Part shown: one piece after another, positions 1 to 11,289 of the stretch
Layout of the letters: every line of letters begins with the position of its first letter
How positions within the stretch are numbered: position 1 is the stretch's first letter
NCBI GenBank assembly: GCA_027886185.1
Contig: WOAB01000321.1
Span: 1,302,001-1,366,000, forward strand
Reading direction: 5' to 3'
DNA length: 64,000 nucleotides
From: Rheum nobile
Taxonomy: Eukaryota > Streptophyta > Magnoliopsida > Caryophyllales > Polygonaceae
The notes under the pieces: model-generated
What the model was told of the DNA's origin: nothing
The model's input: only the letters and a program-made list of their open reading frames with translations
Databases searched by the model: none
Made by a program: the position numbers and the translations under genes

Positions 1-449
1 GCGCATGTCTATGGAACAAGCAATTTAATGATTGTCATATATTAGAGTAACTTGAACAATTGAGAAACATATTTGCTATGAAGACCTCTAGCAGGAGCAA
101 CTACGTTCTCATAGAGATTAAAAATTGTATATCAGTTGATGTTTATTTCTGAAATATAAACACCAAAGGGTTTGTTCTCACATGCAATTTAATGATTGTC
201 ATATATTAGAGTAACTTGAACAATTGAGAAACATATTTGCTATGAAGACGTGTAGCAGGAGCAACTACGTTCTCATAGATATTAAAACCTGTATATCAGT
301 TGATGTTTATTTCTGATATATACAGTTTTTAATCTCTATGAGAACGTAGTTGCTCTTGCTAGACGTCTTCATAGCAAATATGTTTCTCAATTGTTCAAGG
401 TACTCTAATATATGACAATCATTAAATTGCTTGTTCCATAGACATGCGC
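1..449. repeat. Foldback (MITE-like) palindrome
   Basis: The first ~128 bases reappear as a near-perfect reverse complement at about 321-449; the outermost 20 bases of each arm match exactly. Between the arms the block starting near 184 repeats part of the left arm in direct orientation, so the unit is arm, partial arm copy, then inverted arm. It is AT-rich with no coding potential. This is typical of a foldback or MITE-type non-autonomous element, but no flanking target duplication can be seen because the left arm starts at the window edge. Confidence 0.75.
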
Positions 450-460
450 TACATGTAAAG

Positions 461-861
461 AGGAATATTTAAATATATGTAAGCTATGTTATAGTAGAAA
501 AAAGAAATATTTTTAGAGAAATTTAATGTCTGATGTAACTAACTAATTTAGATAGACTAAGGAATATTCCTCTAGAACTATTCAAAAGCATTGTTTGTGG
601 CCCTGTAACAGCATTTACATCTCAATTAGATGCTGACATAAAAATATTTAAGTTATTGTTTCATGAGACGACACTCGTATTATGGAACAACGATGAATAC
701 AATGGTCACTAATACTTTGCGTATGTATACCTTCGAGAAAATGACAACGAAACGACACAAAATAAAATATTTTGTCGGAATTCATAAGACGTATTTTGCC
801 TACGACATAGTATTAACAATTTTAAGTTTAACAACAACGGTCACAACTTATCAACACATGA
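461..861. repeat. ~390 bp direct repeat, copy 1
   Basis: This AT-rich segment begins with gaggaatatttaaatata and recurs at 2981-3367 with scattered substitutions and one ~18 bp deletion near its right end. A 90-codon open frame inside it is not preserved in the second copy, so I treat it as noncoding. The two copies bracket 2.1 kb holding the inverted Gypsy LTR and the CACTA-like end. Confidence 0.7.
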
Positions 862-1458
862 ATTACTATATATTTGAGTATTATCGTACTTGTCTTCATT
901 TTTGTCTCATTGCCATTTTTACAGGATGTAAATAACTCCATCGATTCTTGAGAATACGATCACTCAGAGGAATAAACAATCAAAGGGTTTGTTCGCACAG
1001 TCCTATCAACCTACTCCAATAAAGTTTCCGTCAACATTTCATTAGTAAGCCATCGTTACCCAGTGTGAAACACCAAGCCCAATTACAAATCCTTTTCCCT
1101 ATAACTATACTTGAATATAATTTAAATTGAGAGGACCCAATACAAGCTAATTGGTGAACGACCTTTCAATTTAGATGGACAACATTTGCAAAACAACATA
1201 TGGTCATTTTCAAGTACTGTGCAAAGGTACCTTGATCAATAGCAACGATGTATAACCACGTGCAATACACACGAAGCCTAAGCAAATATTCTCTCTTATA
1301 GGTCCTACGCTGACAAATAAATTACCACGCGGTACAACACTCATCACGTAATATTACAAATGAAATGACCACATATATAAATGTCAGTTTTGCAAACCAC
1401 TTACAACTAACCACATTGAGCATCATGCATAGAAATATAACACAACAAACAACATATA
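862..1458. other. Unassigned AT-rich spacer
   Basis: No convincing ORF, repeat or structural RNA is visible. The only firm boundary is on the right, where the TG...CA end of the inverted 668 bp LTR begins. Confidence 0.4.
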
Positions 1459-2126
1459 TGATGCATCCTTGGTCTCGGATGCGGCCAATTGTCGTCGGCA
1501 GCGGCGGATTTAGTTATTTATACTGAGTCGCAGCGTCTCGGAGGTTGGCGTGGAATCCTTGGGGACAAGCCTTGTTGTCTTGCACGAAAACCACGAGAGT
1601 TGGCGATGGAAATACCCTCTACACGACTTAGAGGTTTTCACGCGGAAGCGGGATAAACGGACACGGCGGCGAGAGACTCGGCGTGATGCAGTTGATGGCT
1701 TGAGGACTAGGCTATCGATGGCGTGAAGTGTCACGTGGCAAGGTTGGCTCAAAGCGACGAGCTACGGGGCGGTCCAGTAGCATCTGCGGAGGCGTGAAAG
1801 GGGAGAAGAAATAGATAGATGTGACATCGGGCCTAAGGAAGGAGGAGATCGCTCTCAACTTGAACTTAGGTTAATTTTGACATAACCTTACAAATGAGGC
1901 CGAAGTGGCCTTATAAAGGGGATGCGAGGCTCGGATGGGTCGAGACACGCACCAATGGGCTAGCCCACTCGACATGAGTGGAGCGCACACCCAAAAATAG
2001 AAACCTTCTAAATATAGTAAGTTCTAACAATAATAAGTGCTAAAAATAGAAAACCCTAAAAATAGCAAGTGCCAAAAGTGGGAACTTTCCAACAATAGAA
2101 AGTCCCCAAAAATAGCAATGCCAACA
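1459..2126 (-). mobile_element. 3' LTR (668 bp) of Ty3/Gypsy element
   Basis: On the minus strand the segment starts TGTTGGCATTGC and ends GATGCATCA. It aligns along its length with the LTR at 26595-27262 and has exactly the same length, 668 bp. On the minus strand it is preceded by internal element sequence and followed by unrelated DNA, so it is the 3' LTR of an inverted copy. Open frames inside it are LTR sequence and not genes. Confidence 0.88.
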
Positions 2127-2578
2127 ATAGAAAGTCTAGCTTAGGCAATGAACCTCTAAATACAAAATATAGCTAAGTAAAGGATAGGCGCCGAGGAAAA
2201 CGCTAGCGAAGCGGTGTGGGCGCGGCGACGCGGCAACAGGGGTGATGGTGCGGCGCGCTGTGGCATTGGTTGGGCGTGAGCCTGGGCTAGGCCTGGGGTA
2301 GCTCCTGGAGTGTCACGCCTAGTTGGGATGACAGTGTGCCCGACTGGATCTCTTCTGGGCCGCTGATGGTGGCGAGGAGGCGAAGTGGAGGCACTGCTTC
2401 AGGCGCGCCTTGTCTGGAGACGAGGCGCGCGATGAGAGATTGCGTGGCGTTGGCGATGGCCTTGGCACGCGACCTTGTCACGGGCCCCAGTGACTGCAAG
2501 CTCATGGAAGTCTCCTCTTATGCCGCTGTCATAGAGGGCAGGGGTGCATCACCCTCCCCCACTTGGTTGTGAAGCATA
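2127..2578 (-). mobile_element. 3' internal remnant of the 668 bp-LTR Gypsy element
   Basis: On the minus strand this region matches 31077-31417, the end of pol and its untranslated tail in the related element. It ends at the 668 bp LTR and retains ~160 bp of pre-LTR sequence that the 31 kb copy has lost. The rest of the element is missing at the junction near 2578. Small ORFs on both strands are shadows. Confidence 0.8.
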
Positions 2579-2980
2579 ATGTTTTTAGAGTTGAGCATAA
2601 TGTCTTATCTTGCCCAATTTTATAGCGGTTTGTACAAAAACCGCTATAAAATTTTATCGATTTTTTTAAATTTTATCAATTTTTAAAATTAGACAACTCA
2701 TAGCGGTTTTTATAAAAAACCGCTAAAATTTTTTATCAAAATTTTAAAATTTTATCAATAAAAAGCAGAAGACAACTCATAGCGTTTTTTTTATAAAAAA
2801 GCGCTAAGAGTGGTTCACAATTCTTAGCGCTTTTTTATAAAAACCGCTAAGAGTTTGAAAATTCTAAATTAAAAAAAAAGTTTAATACTTCTTAGCGGTT
2901 TTTTGAAAAAACCGCTAAGTGTTTTTATTTTTAATAGCGCCTTAATTTTAGTGTCATCTATGAAAAATTTTGTACTAGTG
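2579..2980. mobile_element. CACTA-like transposon terminus
   Basis: Read on the minus strand the segment begins CACTAGTACAAAATTTTTC, the classic CACTA-family end. It continues into several short inverted subterminal repeats built on the core agcggtttttt / aaaaaaccgct. CACTA elements typically carry such subterminal arrays. I see no matching opposite end or transposase, so this is a solitary end or a small derivative. Confidence 0.65.
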
Positions 2981-3367
2981 GAGGAATATTTAAATATATG
3001 TAAGATATGTCATAGTATAAAAAATGAATATTTTTTAGAGAAATTTAATGTCTGATGTAATTGACTAATTCAGAGAGAATAAGGAATATTCCTCTAGAAC
3101 TATTTAAAAGCATTGTTTGTGGCCTTGTAACATCATTTTCATTTCAATTACATGCTGACATAAACATATTTAAGGTATTATTTCATGAGACGACACTCGT
3201 ATTATAGAACAGTGACGAATACAATGGTCACTATTACTGTATATATGTATACCTTCGAGAAAATGAGAAGGAAACAACACAAACAAAAATTTGCAGGAAT
3301 TCAGAAGACGTATTTTGTCTGTGACATAGTATTAACAATTTTAAGTTTAACAACACATGACTAGATA
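2981..3367. repeat. ~390 bp direct repeat, copy 2
   Basis: Second copy of the 461-861 segment. It abuts the CACTA-like end on the left and runs to within ~40 bases of pararetrovirus copy A. Its short ORFs are not conserved with copy 1. Confidence 0.7.
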
Positions 3368-3409
3368 TTTCAATTTACATTTTCGACATATGAATAATGT
3401 GATATTCAA

Positions 3410-3498
3410 ATGTCAATGGAGATGGCCAGTTCATTCAAATAGACAAATTCATCTCATTGGATGATGAACTCAAACATGTAGATGATGATATGGAAGAC
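3410..3498 (+). pseudogene. Pararetrovirus copy A: ORF2 C-terminal scrap
   Basis: About 29 codons match the acidic C-terminus of the ORF2 proteins at 6313-7640 and 14644-15669 (GDGQFIQIDKFISLDDELKH and the following Asp-rich stretch). It joins directly to the ORF1 N-terminal region at about 3498, with a shared gacgacgt at the joint suggesting microhomology. The 61-codon open frame across this point is a chimera of ORF2 tail and out-of-frame ORF1 sequence. Confidence 0.75.
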
Positions 3499-3661
3499 TG
3501 GGATGACAGCGACGACGTATGCTTCTTGGAGGTTCTAGTTCATCTAGCACCACAGTTGTCCATAGTAATGAAAGTCTGTACGAAGAAAATAATACTGATT
3601 GGAACATACCACAACAGTCCATACAATCCATTTATAGAATAGGATGGACAGACTTCAAAAC
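3499..3661 (+). pseudogene. Pararetrovirus copy A: ORF1 N-terminal region
   Basis: Translation in the viral frame gives a Ser-rich stretch and then SIQSIYRIGW, matching the N-terminus of the 361-residue ORF of copy E (22889-23974). The start codon and first few codons are absent because the segment is fused to an ORF2 tail. The frame leads into the first movement-protein repeat. This shared N-terminus is one of the links between the RT-less copies and the RT-bearing copy. Confidence 0.72.
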
Positions 3662-4470
3662 AGCCTTGACAAAGAACAACTGACTCTTCAATTATTATCT
3701 TCCATAGCCATTGAAAAATACCTAGAAAAAAACTATAGATATATTCACATAGGGTTAATTCAAGTTGCTCTTAAACCTTTAGCCAGACTAGGAATACACA
3801 CCCCAGTCTTTATAGCCCTAAGAGATGATAGACTCCTTAATTACAAAGACTCTTTAATTGTTGTTATCCAGACCAATATCTGTAATGGCCCCATCTTCTT
3901 CAACTGTTCTCCTAATTTCATAGTTGATATGACAGATCCAAGAATCAGTAGTACTCTTACTCTTGATATTAAACTCCTTAAAAAGGGGTTCAAAAATCTT
4001 TCAAAAAATTTCGTTATAATCTATAGACTCCATTATAGAATTCTAAGTTCCTGCACAGATCCTAAGTGTATAGTACCTCTTGTCCCTAGAGGAGAAACTA
4101 TCCTCCTACAACTTGAAGCTGAGAGATCTACAACCTCTACTGCCAACCTAATAAAATGGGAAGATATTACTATACTAGAGACTCTTGAAATTAGACATGA
4201 TTGTCCTCCGGAAAATCTTGAAAGAACAGAAATTTCCCACATAGAAGAAAGTAACGATGGTAGGGTCCTTATAAGATTTAATTCCAGCAGATCTCATAGA
4301 CCTATACCTAGAAATCCCCATCCTTTCCCAGCAAGAAACTCTTTTTCAGAATCCCTCTACACAGCCAGAGACCATTCTGTTAGAGATCATCCTGTTAGGG
4401 TTGAATTCAGCAGTCCTATCCCTAACCCTGTTAACGAACAAAATAGAGATGAATCTTTTCCCATTTTATT
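3662..4470 (+). CDS. Pararetrovirus movement protein, tandem repeat unit 1
   Basis: The 282-codon frame at 3644-4492 contains a Caulimoviridae movement-protein domain of the 30K superfamily: YIHIGLIQVALKPL, a conserved LRDDR, a CNGPIFFNCSPNF block and an LTLDIKLL stretch. Such proteins modify plasmodesmata for cell-to-cell spread. In related viruses this domain leads a polyprotein that continues into the coat protein, but here the 809 bp unit is followed by two more copies of itself. Because 809 is not a multiple of three, the frame shifts at each joint and no fused protein results. The open frame looks intact within the unit. Expression in the host is doubtful; this is an endogenous viral relic. 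Confidence 0.8.
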
Positions 4471-5279
4471 AGCCTTGACAAAGAACAACTGACTCTTCAA
4501 TTATTATCTTCCATAGCCATTGAAAAATACCTAGAAAAAAACTATAGATATATTCACATAGGGTTAATTCAAGTTGCTCTTAAACCTTTAGCCAGACTAG
4601 GAATACACACCCCAGTCTTTATAGCCCTAAGAGATGATAGACTCCTTAATTACAAAGACTCTTTAATTGCCGTTATCCAGACCAATATCTGTAATGGCCC
4701 CATCTTCTTCAACTGTTCTCCTAATTTCACAATTGATATGACAGATCCAAGAATCAGTAGTACTCTTACTCTTGATATTAAACTCCTTAAAAAGGGGTTC
4801 AAAAATCTTTCAAAAAATTTTGTTATAATCTATAGATTCCATTATAGAATTCTAAGTTCCTGCATAGATCCTAAGTGTATAGTACCTCATGTCCCTAGAG
4901 GAGAAACTATCCTCCTACAACTTGAAGCTGAGAGATCTACAACCTTTACTCCCAAGCTAATAAAATGGGAAGATATTACTATACCAGAGACTCTTGAAAT
5001 TAGAGATGATTGTCCTCCGGATAATCTTGAAAGAACATAAATTTCCCACATAGAAGAAAGTAACGATGGTAGGGTCCTTATAAGATTTAATTCCAGCAAA
5101 TCTCATAGACCTATACCTAGAAATCCCCATCCTTTCCCAGCAAGAAACTCTTTTTCAGAATCCCTCTACACAGCCAGAGACCATTCTGTTAGAGATCATC
5201 CTGTTAGGGTTGAATTCAGCAGTCCTATCCCTAACCATGTTAACGAACAAAATAGAGATGAATCTTTTCCCATTTTATT
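4471..5279 (+). pseudogene. Movement-protein repeat unit 2
   Basis: Second 809 bp copy of the movement-protein segment, nearly identical to unit 1 over its full length. The 100-codon frame at 4738-5040 covers the central domain, from the TDPRISSTLTLD stretch, and ends at a TAA where units 1 and 3 read a Glu codon. There is no start at the expected position because the unit is entered out of frame from unit 1. It is a tandem duplication product. Confidence 0.8.
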
Positions 5280-6040
5280 AGCCTTGACAAAAAACAACTG
5301 ACTCTTCAATTATTATCTTCCATAGCCATTGAAAAATACCTAGAAAAAAACTATAGATATATTCTCATAGGGTTGATTCAAGTTGCTCTTAAACCTTTAG
5401 CCAGACTAGGAATACACACCCCAGTCTTTATAGCCCTAAGAGATGATAGACTCCTTAATTACAAAGACTCTTTAATTACCGTTATCCAGACCAATATCTG
5501 TAATGGCCCCATCTTCTTCAACTGTTCTCCTAATTTCACAATTGATATGACAGATCCAAGAATCAGTAGTACTCTTACTCTTGATATTAAACTCCTTAAA
5601 AAGGGGTTCAAAAATCTTTCAAAAAATTTCGTTATAATTTATAGACTCCATTATAGAATTCTAAGTTCCTGCATAGATCCTAAGTGTACAGTACCTCCTG
5701 TCCCTAGAGGAGAAACTATCCTCCTACAACTTGAAGCTGAGAGATCTACAACCTTTACTCCCAAGCTAATAAAATGGGAAGATATTACTATACCAGAAAC
5801 TCTTGAAAGTAGACATGATTGTCCTCCGGATAATCTTGAAAGAACAGAAATTTCCCACATAGAAGAAAGTAACGATGGTAGGGTCCTTATAAGATTTAAT
5901 TCCATCAGATCTCATAGACATATACCTAGAAATCCCCATCCTTTCCCAGCAAGAAACTCTTTTTCAGAATCCCTCTACACAGCCAGAGACCATTCTGTTA
6001 GAGATCATCCTATTAGGGTTGAATTCAGCAGTCCTATCCA
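5280..6040 (+). pseudogene. Movement-protein repeat unit 3 (truncated)
   Basis: Third copy of the 809 bp unit, cut short at about 6040 where movement-protein sequence jumps to the end of the protease region. The frame 5373-6068 (231 codons) keeps the HIG..Q-type start region altered to MIQVALKPL, the LRDDR block and the C-terminal basic region. The coat protein and most of the protease that follow in copy B are missing, so copy A carries a deletion of roughly 1.9 kb relative to B. Confidence 0.8.
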
Positions 6041-6316
6041 AGAATCAGTAGTACTCATACTGAAGTAATGGGAAAAAGACTTAGTTTTGAGTTCATTTCC
6101 TCGGTAGAACAAAATGACATATCTACCCTACAGTCTGCATCCATTAGCAGAACCATAAACCTTATAACAAAAGAACTCGATAAAATAACCTCCTGCAGTT
6201 TCTACAGGGAAGCAGATAAAAGATCAATCCCTTTAGAGCTTATTAAAGGTAAATATCTTGCAGGTTTTTACGATGTAGTTTTAACATATTTTCAATTCTA
6301 CATGATAAAAACATGA
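6041..6316 (+). pseudogene. Copy A: ORF1 C-terminal end after the protease
   Basis: The 82-codon frame from 6068 begins MGKRLSFEFISSVEQNDIS and matches the region downstream of the aspartic protease in copies B (minus strand, ~10950-10710) and D (~16940-17186). The catalytic Asp region is deleted. The frame ends TGA at 6314-6316, overlapping the ORF2 ATG at 6313-6315 in an ATGA arrangement. No RT sequence follows here, although in copy E the homologous position leads into RT. Confidence 0.75.
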
Positions 6317-7640
6317 GTTCCCCAAAAGATAAGGGAAAGGAAAAGGTTGACCCTTTACCCTCCTCCCAAGCCACAGTTGACAGACAGACTCTATAAAATT
6401 CTATTAAAAAAGTCCATTCAGAATCCTCTCGAGGATTACAGACCTTCTCTATAAAACATACACAGTCTAAAGGGGAAACGTCCAAACTCCATTTTGGAAA
6501 AGTTGAACTGACGGTATTCCCTCTTAGGGATAACAGAAAGGTTAAACCACTATAGGGGCTTATGCTCACCACAGAACAATAGTGCCTGCTGGATAACTTT
6601 TGGAGGCTTCCTACCAAGCCCCATGCAGCAAGCAAAAAAGTACAGTGCTTAAATGCGCTTAGCATCTATTTCCATGAAAATGGAAATGAGATAAAACAGA
6701 AAGAAAAAGAGAATGCAAGATTGGGAGAACAAGTCACTCTTGCCACAGGACGACGTTGGAAGAATCTCCAAGCTCGTCTCCTTGATACACCAGCACAAGA
6801 AGCGTTAACACCAATTCTCGATGCTTGGCCCCAGGGGAAAGAAGTTCTCCTACAAAAGATAGAAGACGGCCATCTGGCAGACCTAGTACAAGCCCAAAAA
6901 GAGATCAAGATGATACACTTTAAAGAACCAGGATGGAATTTCCAGGGAGTTACTGTTCGACAACTTCTGACTCTCAGACCATTAGGAGGCGGCCCAACAA
7001 TCATGGAGCCAGGACTACTCAAAATCCTGCTCTTCCTTAACAGATGCATCATGCCACGGGACCTTATCCTAAATTCTTTCATTTAGGAATGATCCACAGC
7101 ATCGGTTTTTATCTAGACAAAGAAGGAAAGGTTGAAGAAGCCCTACAAGCATTTGGTGAAAAGTTCCTTCTTATTGGAGGAAACATGGAGGCGTTTGGAC
7201 CAACAGTTGCTTACATCCAAGCAACTCTCCCAAGGGTGACTAAATTCACAGTTGTCCCTTCAACGAAGGTAATCTACCTTTCTCATGGCATTTTCAAGGA
7301 AGAAGACTGGAGAAATTGGATAGGATTGCAACCCTCCAACTTCACCGTACTTGAAGAACATGGGCTCTATAGACGCCACCAAGACCTTAACCTCTTCTAC
7401 AAGAATGCATACTTTGACGAAGGATGGAGGAACAAAAGACTAGTAGCAGAAGGACACTACATGCAAATTTGGGTCTCGGAAAGATGGAGAATTTGGCTAC
7501 CATTCAATGGAGATGGCCAGTTCATTCAAATAGACAAATTCATCTCATTGGATAATGAACTCAAACATGTTGATCATGATATGGAAGACTGGGATGACAG
7601 CGACAACGTTAGCATCCCAGATACTCACAGGGACACTTAG
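6313..7640 (+). pseudogene. Copy A: ORF2, function unknown, disrupted
   Basis: This is the second ORF of the RT-less viral type, 442 codons when uninterrupted (length judged from copy B). Here it has early stops (after DRQTL, and others before 6600) and a 1 nt deletion near 7070 that separates the frames 6721-7086 and 7044-7640. The N-terminus is Lys-rich (MSSPKDKGKEKV), the middle has no motif I recognise, and the C-terminus is strongly acidic. Position after the polyprotein recalls the transactivator or unknown ORF2 of other caulimovirids, but I see no viroplasmin signature and make no functional claim. Confidence 0.75.
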
Positions 7641-8221
7641 AATGCCAGACTACCACCCTCCAAAGACCCTTATGCCATGTAATCAAAATAGTCCTATCTA
7701 TTAAAGAAAAGAAAAAGAAAAAAACAAAAAAAAAACAAAAAAGAACTTATGCTTTCATTTTATGTTTCAGGGGGTAATCTAGCCTGTTTTTAGATTATCT
7801 CATTTGTACATTTTGTTACTTTAATAACAGAAACAAGAAGAAGTGCCCACAGATAATAGGCCCATCAAGAAGCAGAAGACAATAGGCCCATCAAGAAGCA
7901 GAAGACAATAGGCCCATCAAGATACAAAAGACCAAGGCCCAAAAGACCCATTACAAAAAGAGTCCAAGAAGAAGAGCCCAGAGATAAAAGACCAATAAAA
8001 ACAAAAGACTCCACTTGTAGCAATGGACAAAAGACTCCACTCACAACAGGAGCTCCACCAGCAAATGCCCACTCACAAGAAAAGAAGACAAAAGACCCAC
8101 TCAGATCTCCACTCAGAATAAAAGAAGACAAAAAGACCCACTCACAACAGGAAAGCTCACCCGTGAAGAAATAGTACCAAAAATTGGTACGGATAAAGGA
8201 ACTCAGACTCTCCCCCTTCTC
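7641..8221 (+). other. Copy A: 3' noncoding region, cut at the promoter TATA
   Basis: Viral noncoding sequence after ORF2: an A-rich, purine-biased stretch at ~7700-7745, then repeated gggcccatcaagaag-type units and cactcacaacag units, then the palindrome gtaccaaaaattggtac near 8170. The same block is inverted at about 8695-9380 (copy B) and 13970-14640 (copy C). Copy A stops at ctctcccccttctcta, where copies B and C read on through a TATA box, so the break falls within the TATA element. Confidence 0.75.
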
Positions 8222-8690
8222 TAAATTGGACCCAGGTAATCATAGTGATGAAAGATCTAGGAAGAAAGCAATAAAGCAGAACATAGTGAACAGTAATACA
8301 AAGATTTACAACGTGAATAGTAAAATGAATAGTGACTTTTGAACACTAACTTTTAAATAGTAAAAACTATGAACTATGAACAGTCATCGTAATAGTAACT
8401 ATTCTGAAAAACTTAAAAACTTTAAAGCAAGAAGAGAAATATGAACTGAAAACTTAGGACTTTTATAAGATCATAATAAACTTACAGGGACTGTTGTACA
8501 AGACTATTGTTGTAAACTTGAAAAACGATCTTGTGAAGCTAAGAACTTCAAGTGAAGACTTCTAGCTTATGGGGACTATAAGAGAGAGAGGGATTTTGAG
8601 AGTGTTTCTCAACACATGAGAGTCTATCTTCGGATGCCTCTAAACAACTGAGGGCTTTGCCTTTTATAGAGAGGGGGAGAGTCTGAATCC
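8222..8690 (-). promoter_or_regulatory. Pararetrovirus promoter and leader (copies B/A junction)
   Basis: On the minus strand a TATA box (ctctctataaaagg, near 8661-8672) follows a pyrimidine-rich stretch, and ~440 bases of AU-rich leader run to 8222. The same arrangement occurs at 13508-13960. Single-promoter, long-leader organisation is standard for Caulimoviridae. The leader ends at ggtccaattt, at the joint with copy A. Confidence 0.6.
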
Positions 8691-9384
8691 TTTTGTCCGT
8701 ACCAATTTTTGGTACTATTCCTTCACGGGTGAGCTTTCCTGTTGTGAGTGGGTCTTTTGTCTTCTTTTCTTGTGAGTGGAGATCTGAGTGAGTCTTTTGT
8801 CTTCTTTTCTTGTGAGTGGAGATTTGATGGTGGAGCTCCTGTTGTGAGTGGAGTCTTTTGTCCGTTGCTACAAGTGGGGTCTTTTGTCTGTTGCTGCAAG
8901 TGGAGCCTTTTGTCTTGTTAATCTCTTTTCTTCTTTCCTCGGTCTTGTAATGGGCCTTTTATAGGAATTCTTGGGCTTCTTCATATTGGGCTTTTCTTGT
9001 TGGATTCTTCTTCTTCTTGTTGGACTGTTCTTCTTCTTGTTGGTCTTTTATGGGCTCTTCTTCTTGTTGGTCTTTTATGGGTTCTTCTTCTTGTTCTCTT
9101 CTTGTAATGGGCTTTTGTCTTCTGCTTCTTGATGGGCCTATTGTCTGTGGGCACTTCTTCTTGGGTCTTTTATTAAAGTAACAAAATGTACAAATGAGAT
9201 AATCTTAAAAACAGGCTAGATTACCCCCGAAATAAAAACATAAAATGAAAGCATAAGTTCTTTTTTCTTTTATTTTTTCTTTTCTTTCTTTTTTTCTTTT
9301 CTTTCTTTTCTTTTTTTCTGAAAATAGATAGGACTGTTTTGATTACATGGCATAGGAGTTTTTGGAGGGTGGTAGTCTGGCATT
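8691..9384 (-). other. Copy B: 3' noncoding region
   Basis: Minus-strand counterpart of 7641-8221. It includes the gtaccaatttttggtac palindrome near 8699, tandem degenerate units rich in tcttcttgttgg, and a long pyrimidine tract at ~9262-9322 (purine on the viral sense strand) just after the ORF2 stop. There is no coding sequence beyond short incidental frames. Confidence 0.7.
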
Positions 9385-10713
9385 CTAAGTGTCCCTGTGA
9401 GTATCTGGGATGCTAACGTCGTCGATGTCATCCCAGTCTTCCATATCATCATCTACATGTTTGAGTTCATCATCCAATGAGATAAATTTGTCTGTTTGAA
9501 TGAACTGGCCATCTCCACTGAATGGTAGCCAAATTCTCCATCTTTCCGAGACCCAAATTTGCGTGTAGTGTCCTTATGCTACTATTCTTTTGTTCCTCCA
9601 TCCTCCGTCAAAGTATGCATTCTTGTAGAAGAGGTTAAGGTCTTGGTGGCGTCTATAGAGCTCATGTTCTTCAAGTACTGTGAAGTTGGAGGGTTGCAAT
9701 CCTATCCAATTTCTCCAGTCTTCTTCTTTGAAAATGCCATGAGAAAGGTAGATTACCTTCTTTGAAGGGACAACTGTGAATTTAGTCACCCTTGGGAGAG
9801 TTGCTTGGATGTAAGCAACTGTTGGTCCAAACGCCGCCATGTTTCCTCCAATAAGAAGGAACTTTTCACCAAATGCTTGTAGGGCTTCTTCAACCTTTCC
9901 TTCTTTGTCGAGAAAAAACCCGATGTTGTGGATCATTCCTAAATAAAAGAATTTTAGGATAAGGTCCCATGGCATGGTGCATCTGTTAAGGAAGACCAGG
10001 ATTTTGAGTAGTCCTAGTTCCATGATTGTTAGGCCGCCTCCTAATGGTCTAAGAGTCAGAAGTTGCCGAACAGTAACTCCCTGGAAATTCCATCCTGGTT
10101 CTTTAAAGTGTATCATATTGATCTCTTTTTGGGCATGTACTAGGTCTGACAGATGGTTGTCTTCTGTCTTTTATAGGAGAACTTCTTTCCCCTAGGGCCA
10201 AGCATCGAGAAGTGGTGTTAACGCTTCTTGTGTTGGTGTATCAAGGAGACGAGCTTGGACATTCTTCCAACGTCGTCCTGTGGCAAGAGTGACTTGTTCT
10301 CCCAATCTTGCATTCTCTTTTTCTTTCTGTTTTATCTTATTTCCATTTTCATGGAAGTAGATGCTAAGCGCATTTAAGCACTGTACTTTTTTGTTTGTGG
10401 CATGGGGCATGGTAGGAAGCCTTCAAAGGTTATCCAGCATGCACTGTTGTTATGTGGTGAGCATAAGCCCTTGTAGTGGTTTAAACTTTCTGTTATCCCT
10501 AAAAGGGAATACTGTTAGGTCAACTTTTCCAAAATGGAGCTTGGACGTTTCCCCTTTAGACTGTGTATGTTTTGTAGAGAAGGTCTGTAATCCTCGAGAG
10601 GATTATGAATGGACTTTTTTAATATAATTTTGTAGAGTCTGTCTGTCAACTGTGGCTTGGGAGGAGGGTAAAGGTTCAACCTTTTCCTTTCCCTTATCTT
10701 TTGGGGAACTCAT
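9385..10713 (-). pseudogene. Copy B: ORF2, function unknown, three stops
   Basis: The ATG at 10713 overlaps the preceding ORF1 stop (ATGA). From there to the TAG at 9385-9387 is 1329 bp, exactly 443 codons with no length change, so this copy gives the ancestral ORF2 length of 442 residues. At least three stops interrupt it: one about 37 codons in, one at ~10191 and one at ~9573. The surviving frames 10192-10410 and 9574-10116 match copies C and D residue for residue over long stretches. Confidence 0.78.
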
Positions 10714-11289
10714 GTTTTTATCCTGTAAAATTGAAAACATGTTAAAACTTCATCGTAAAAAACCCGCAAGATCTTTACCTTTAATAAGCTCTAAAGGGAT
10801 TGATCTTTTATCTGCTTCCATGTAGAGACTACTGGAGGTTATTTTATCGAGTTCTTTTGTTATAAGGTTTATGGTTCTACTAATGGATGCGGACTGTAGG
10901 GTAGATATGTCATTTTGTTCTACCGAGGAAATGAACTCAAAACTAAGTCTTTTTCCCATTACTTCAGTATGTAAGCCGTATCTATCTACTATAAACGGAC
11001 ATATTTGTGTCAGGAAGGGTGCTCCTAGGATTATTTGCTGGTTCAAGCCTTTTATCAGTATGAAGGAGTTGTTAAAACAATGTTTCTCATTACAAATAGA
11101 GGCTTTAGGAATCTTGTAGCTAAGGTTCATTATACTACCACCAGCATCAAGGATCTTTTCATGACTCTTATGGTAATACTTGGAAGGGATTAAACCTTCA
11201 CAAATACAGTTTAGATCTACTCCACTGTCAATGAGAGAAACAGTAGAAAGAATGAAGTCTTCTATTTTTATGGTAATATGAACATACAA
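10710..11289 (-). CDS. Copy B: retropepsin-like protease region, active-site variant
   Basis: The 179-codon frame shows the aspartic-protease signature LIDSGVDLNCICEG, where copies D and E have DSGADLN, and the later hydrophobic IILGAPFLTQ block typical of retropepsins. In caulimovirids this domain cleaves the polyprotein. The frame overlaps the end of the coat frame (11268) by a frameshift. It ends just before ORF2 without any RT domain. The Ala-to-Val change next to the catalytic Asp-Ser-Gly may impair activity. Confidence 0.75.

Noticed and set aside
663..935. 90-codon frame in the left direct repeat
   Set aside because: Not preserved in the second copy at 2981-3367, and no known domain.
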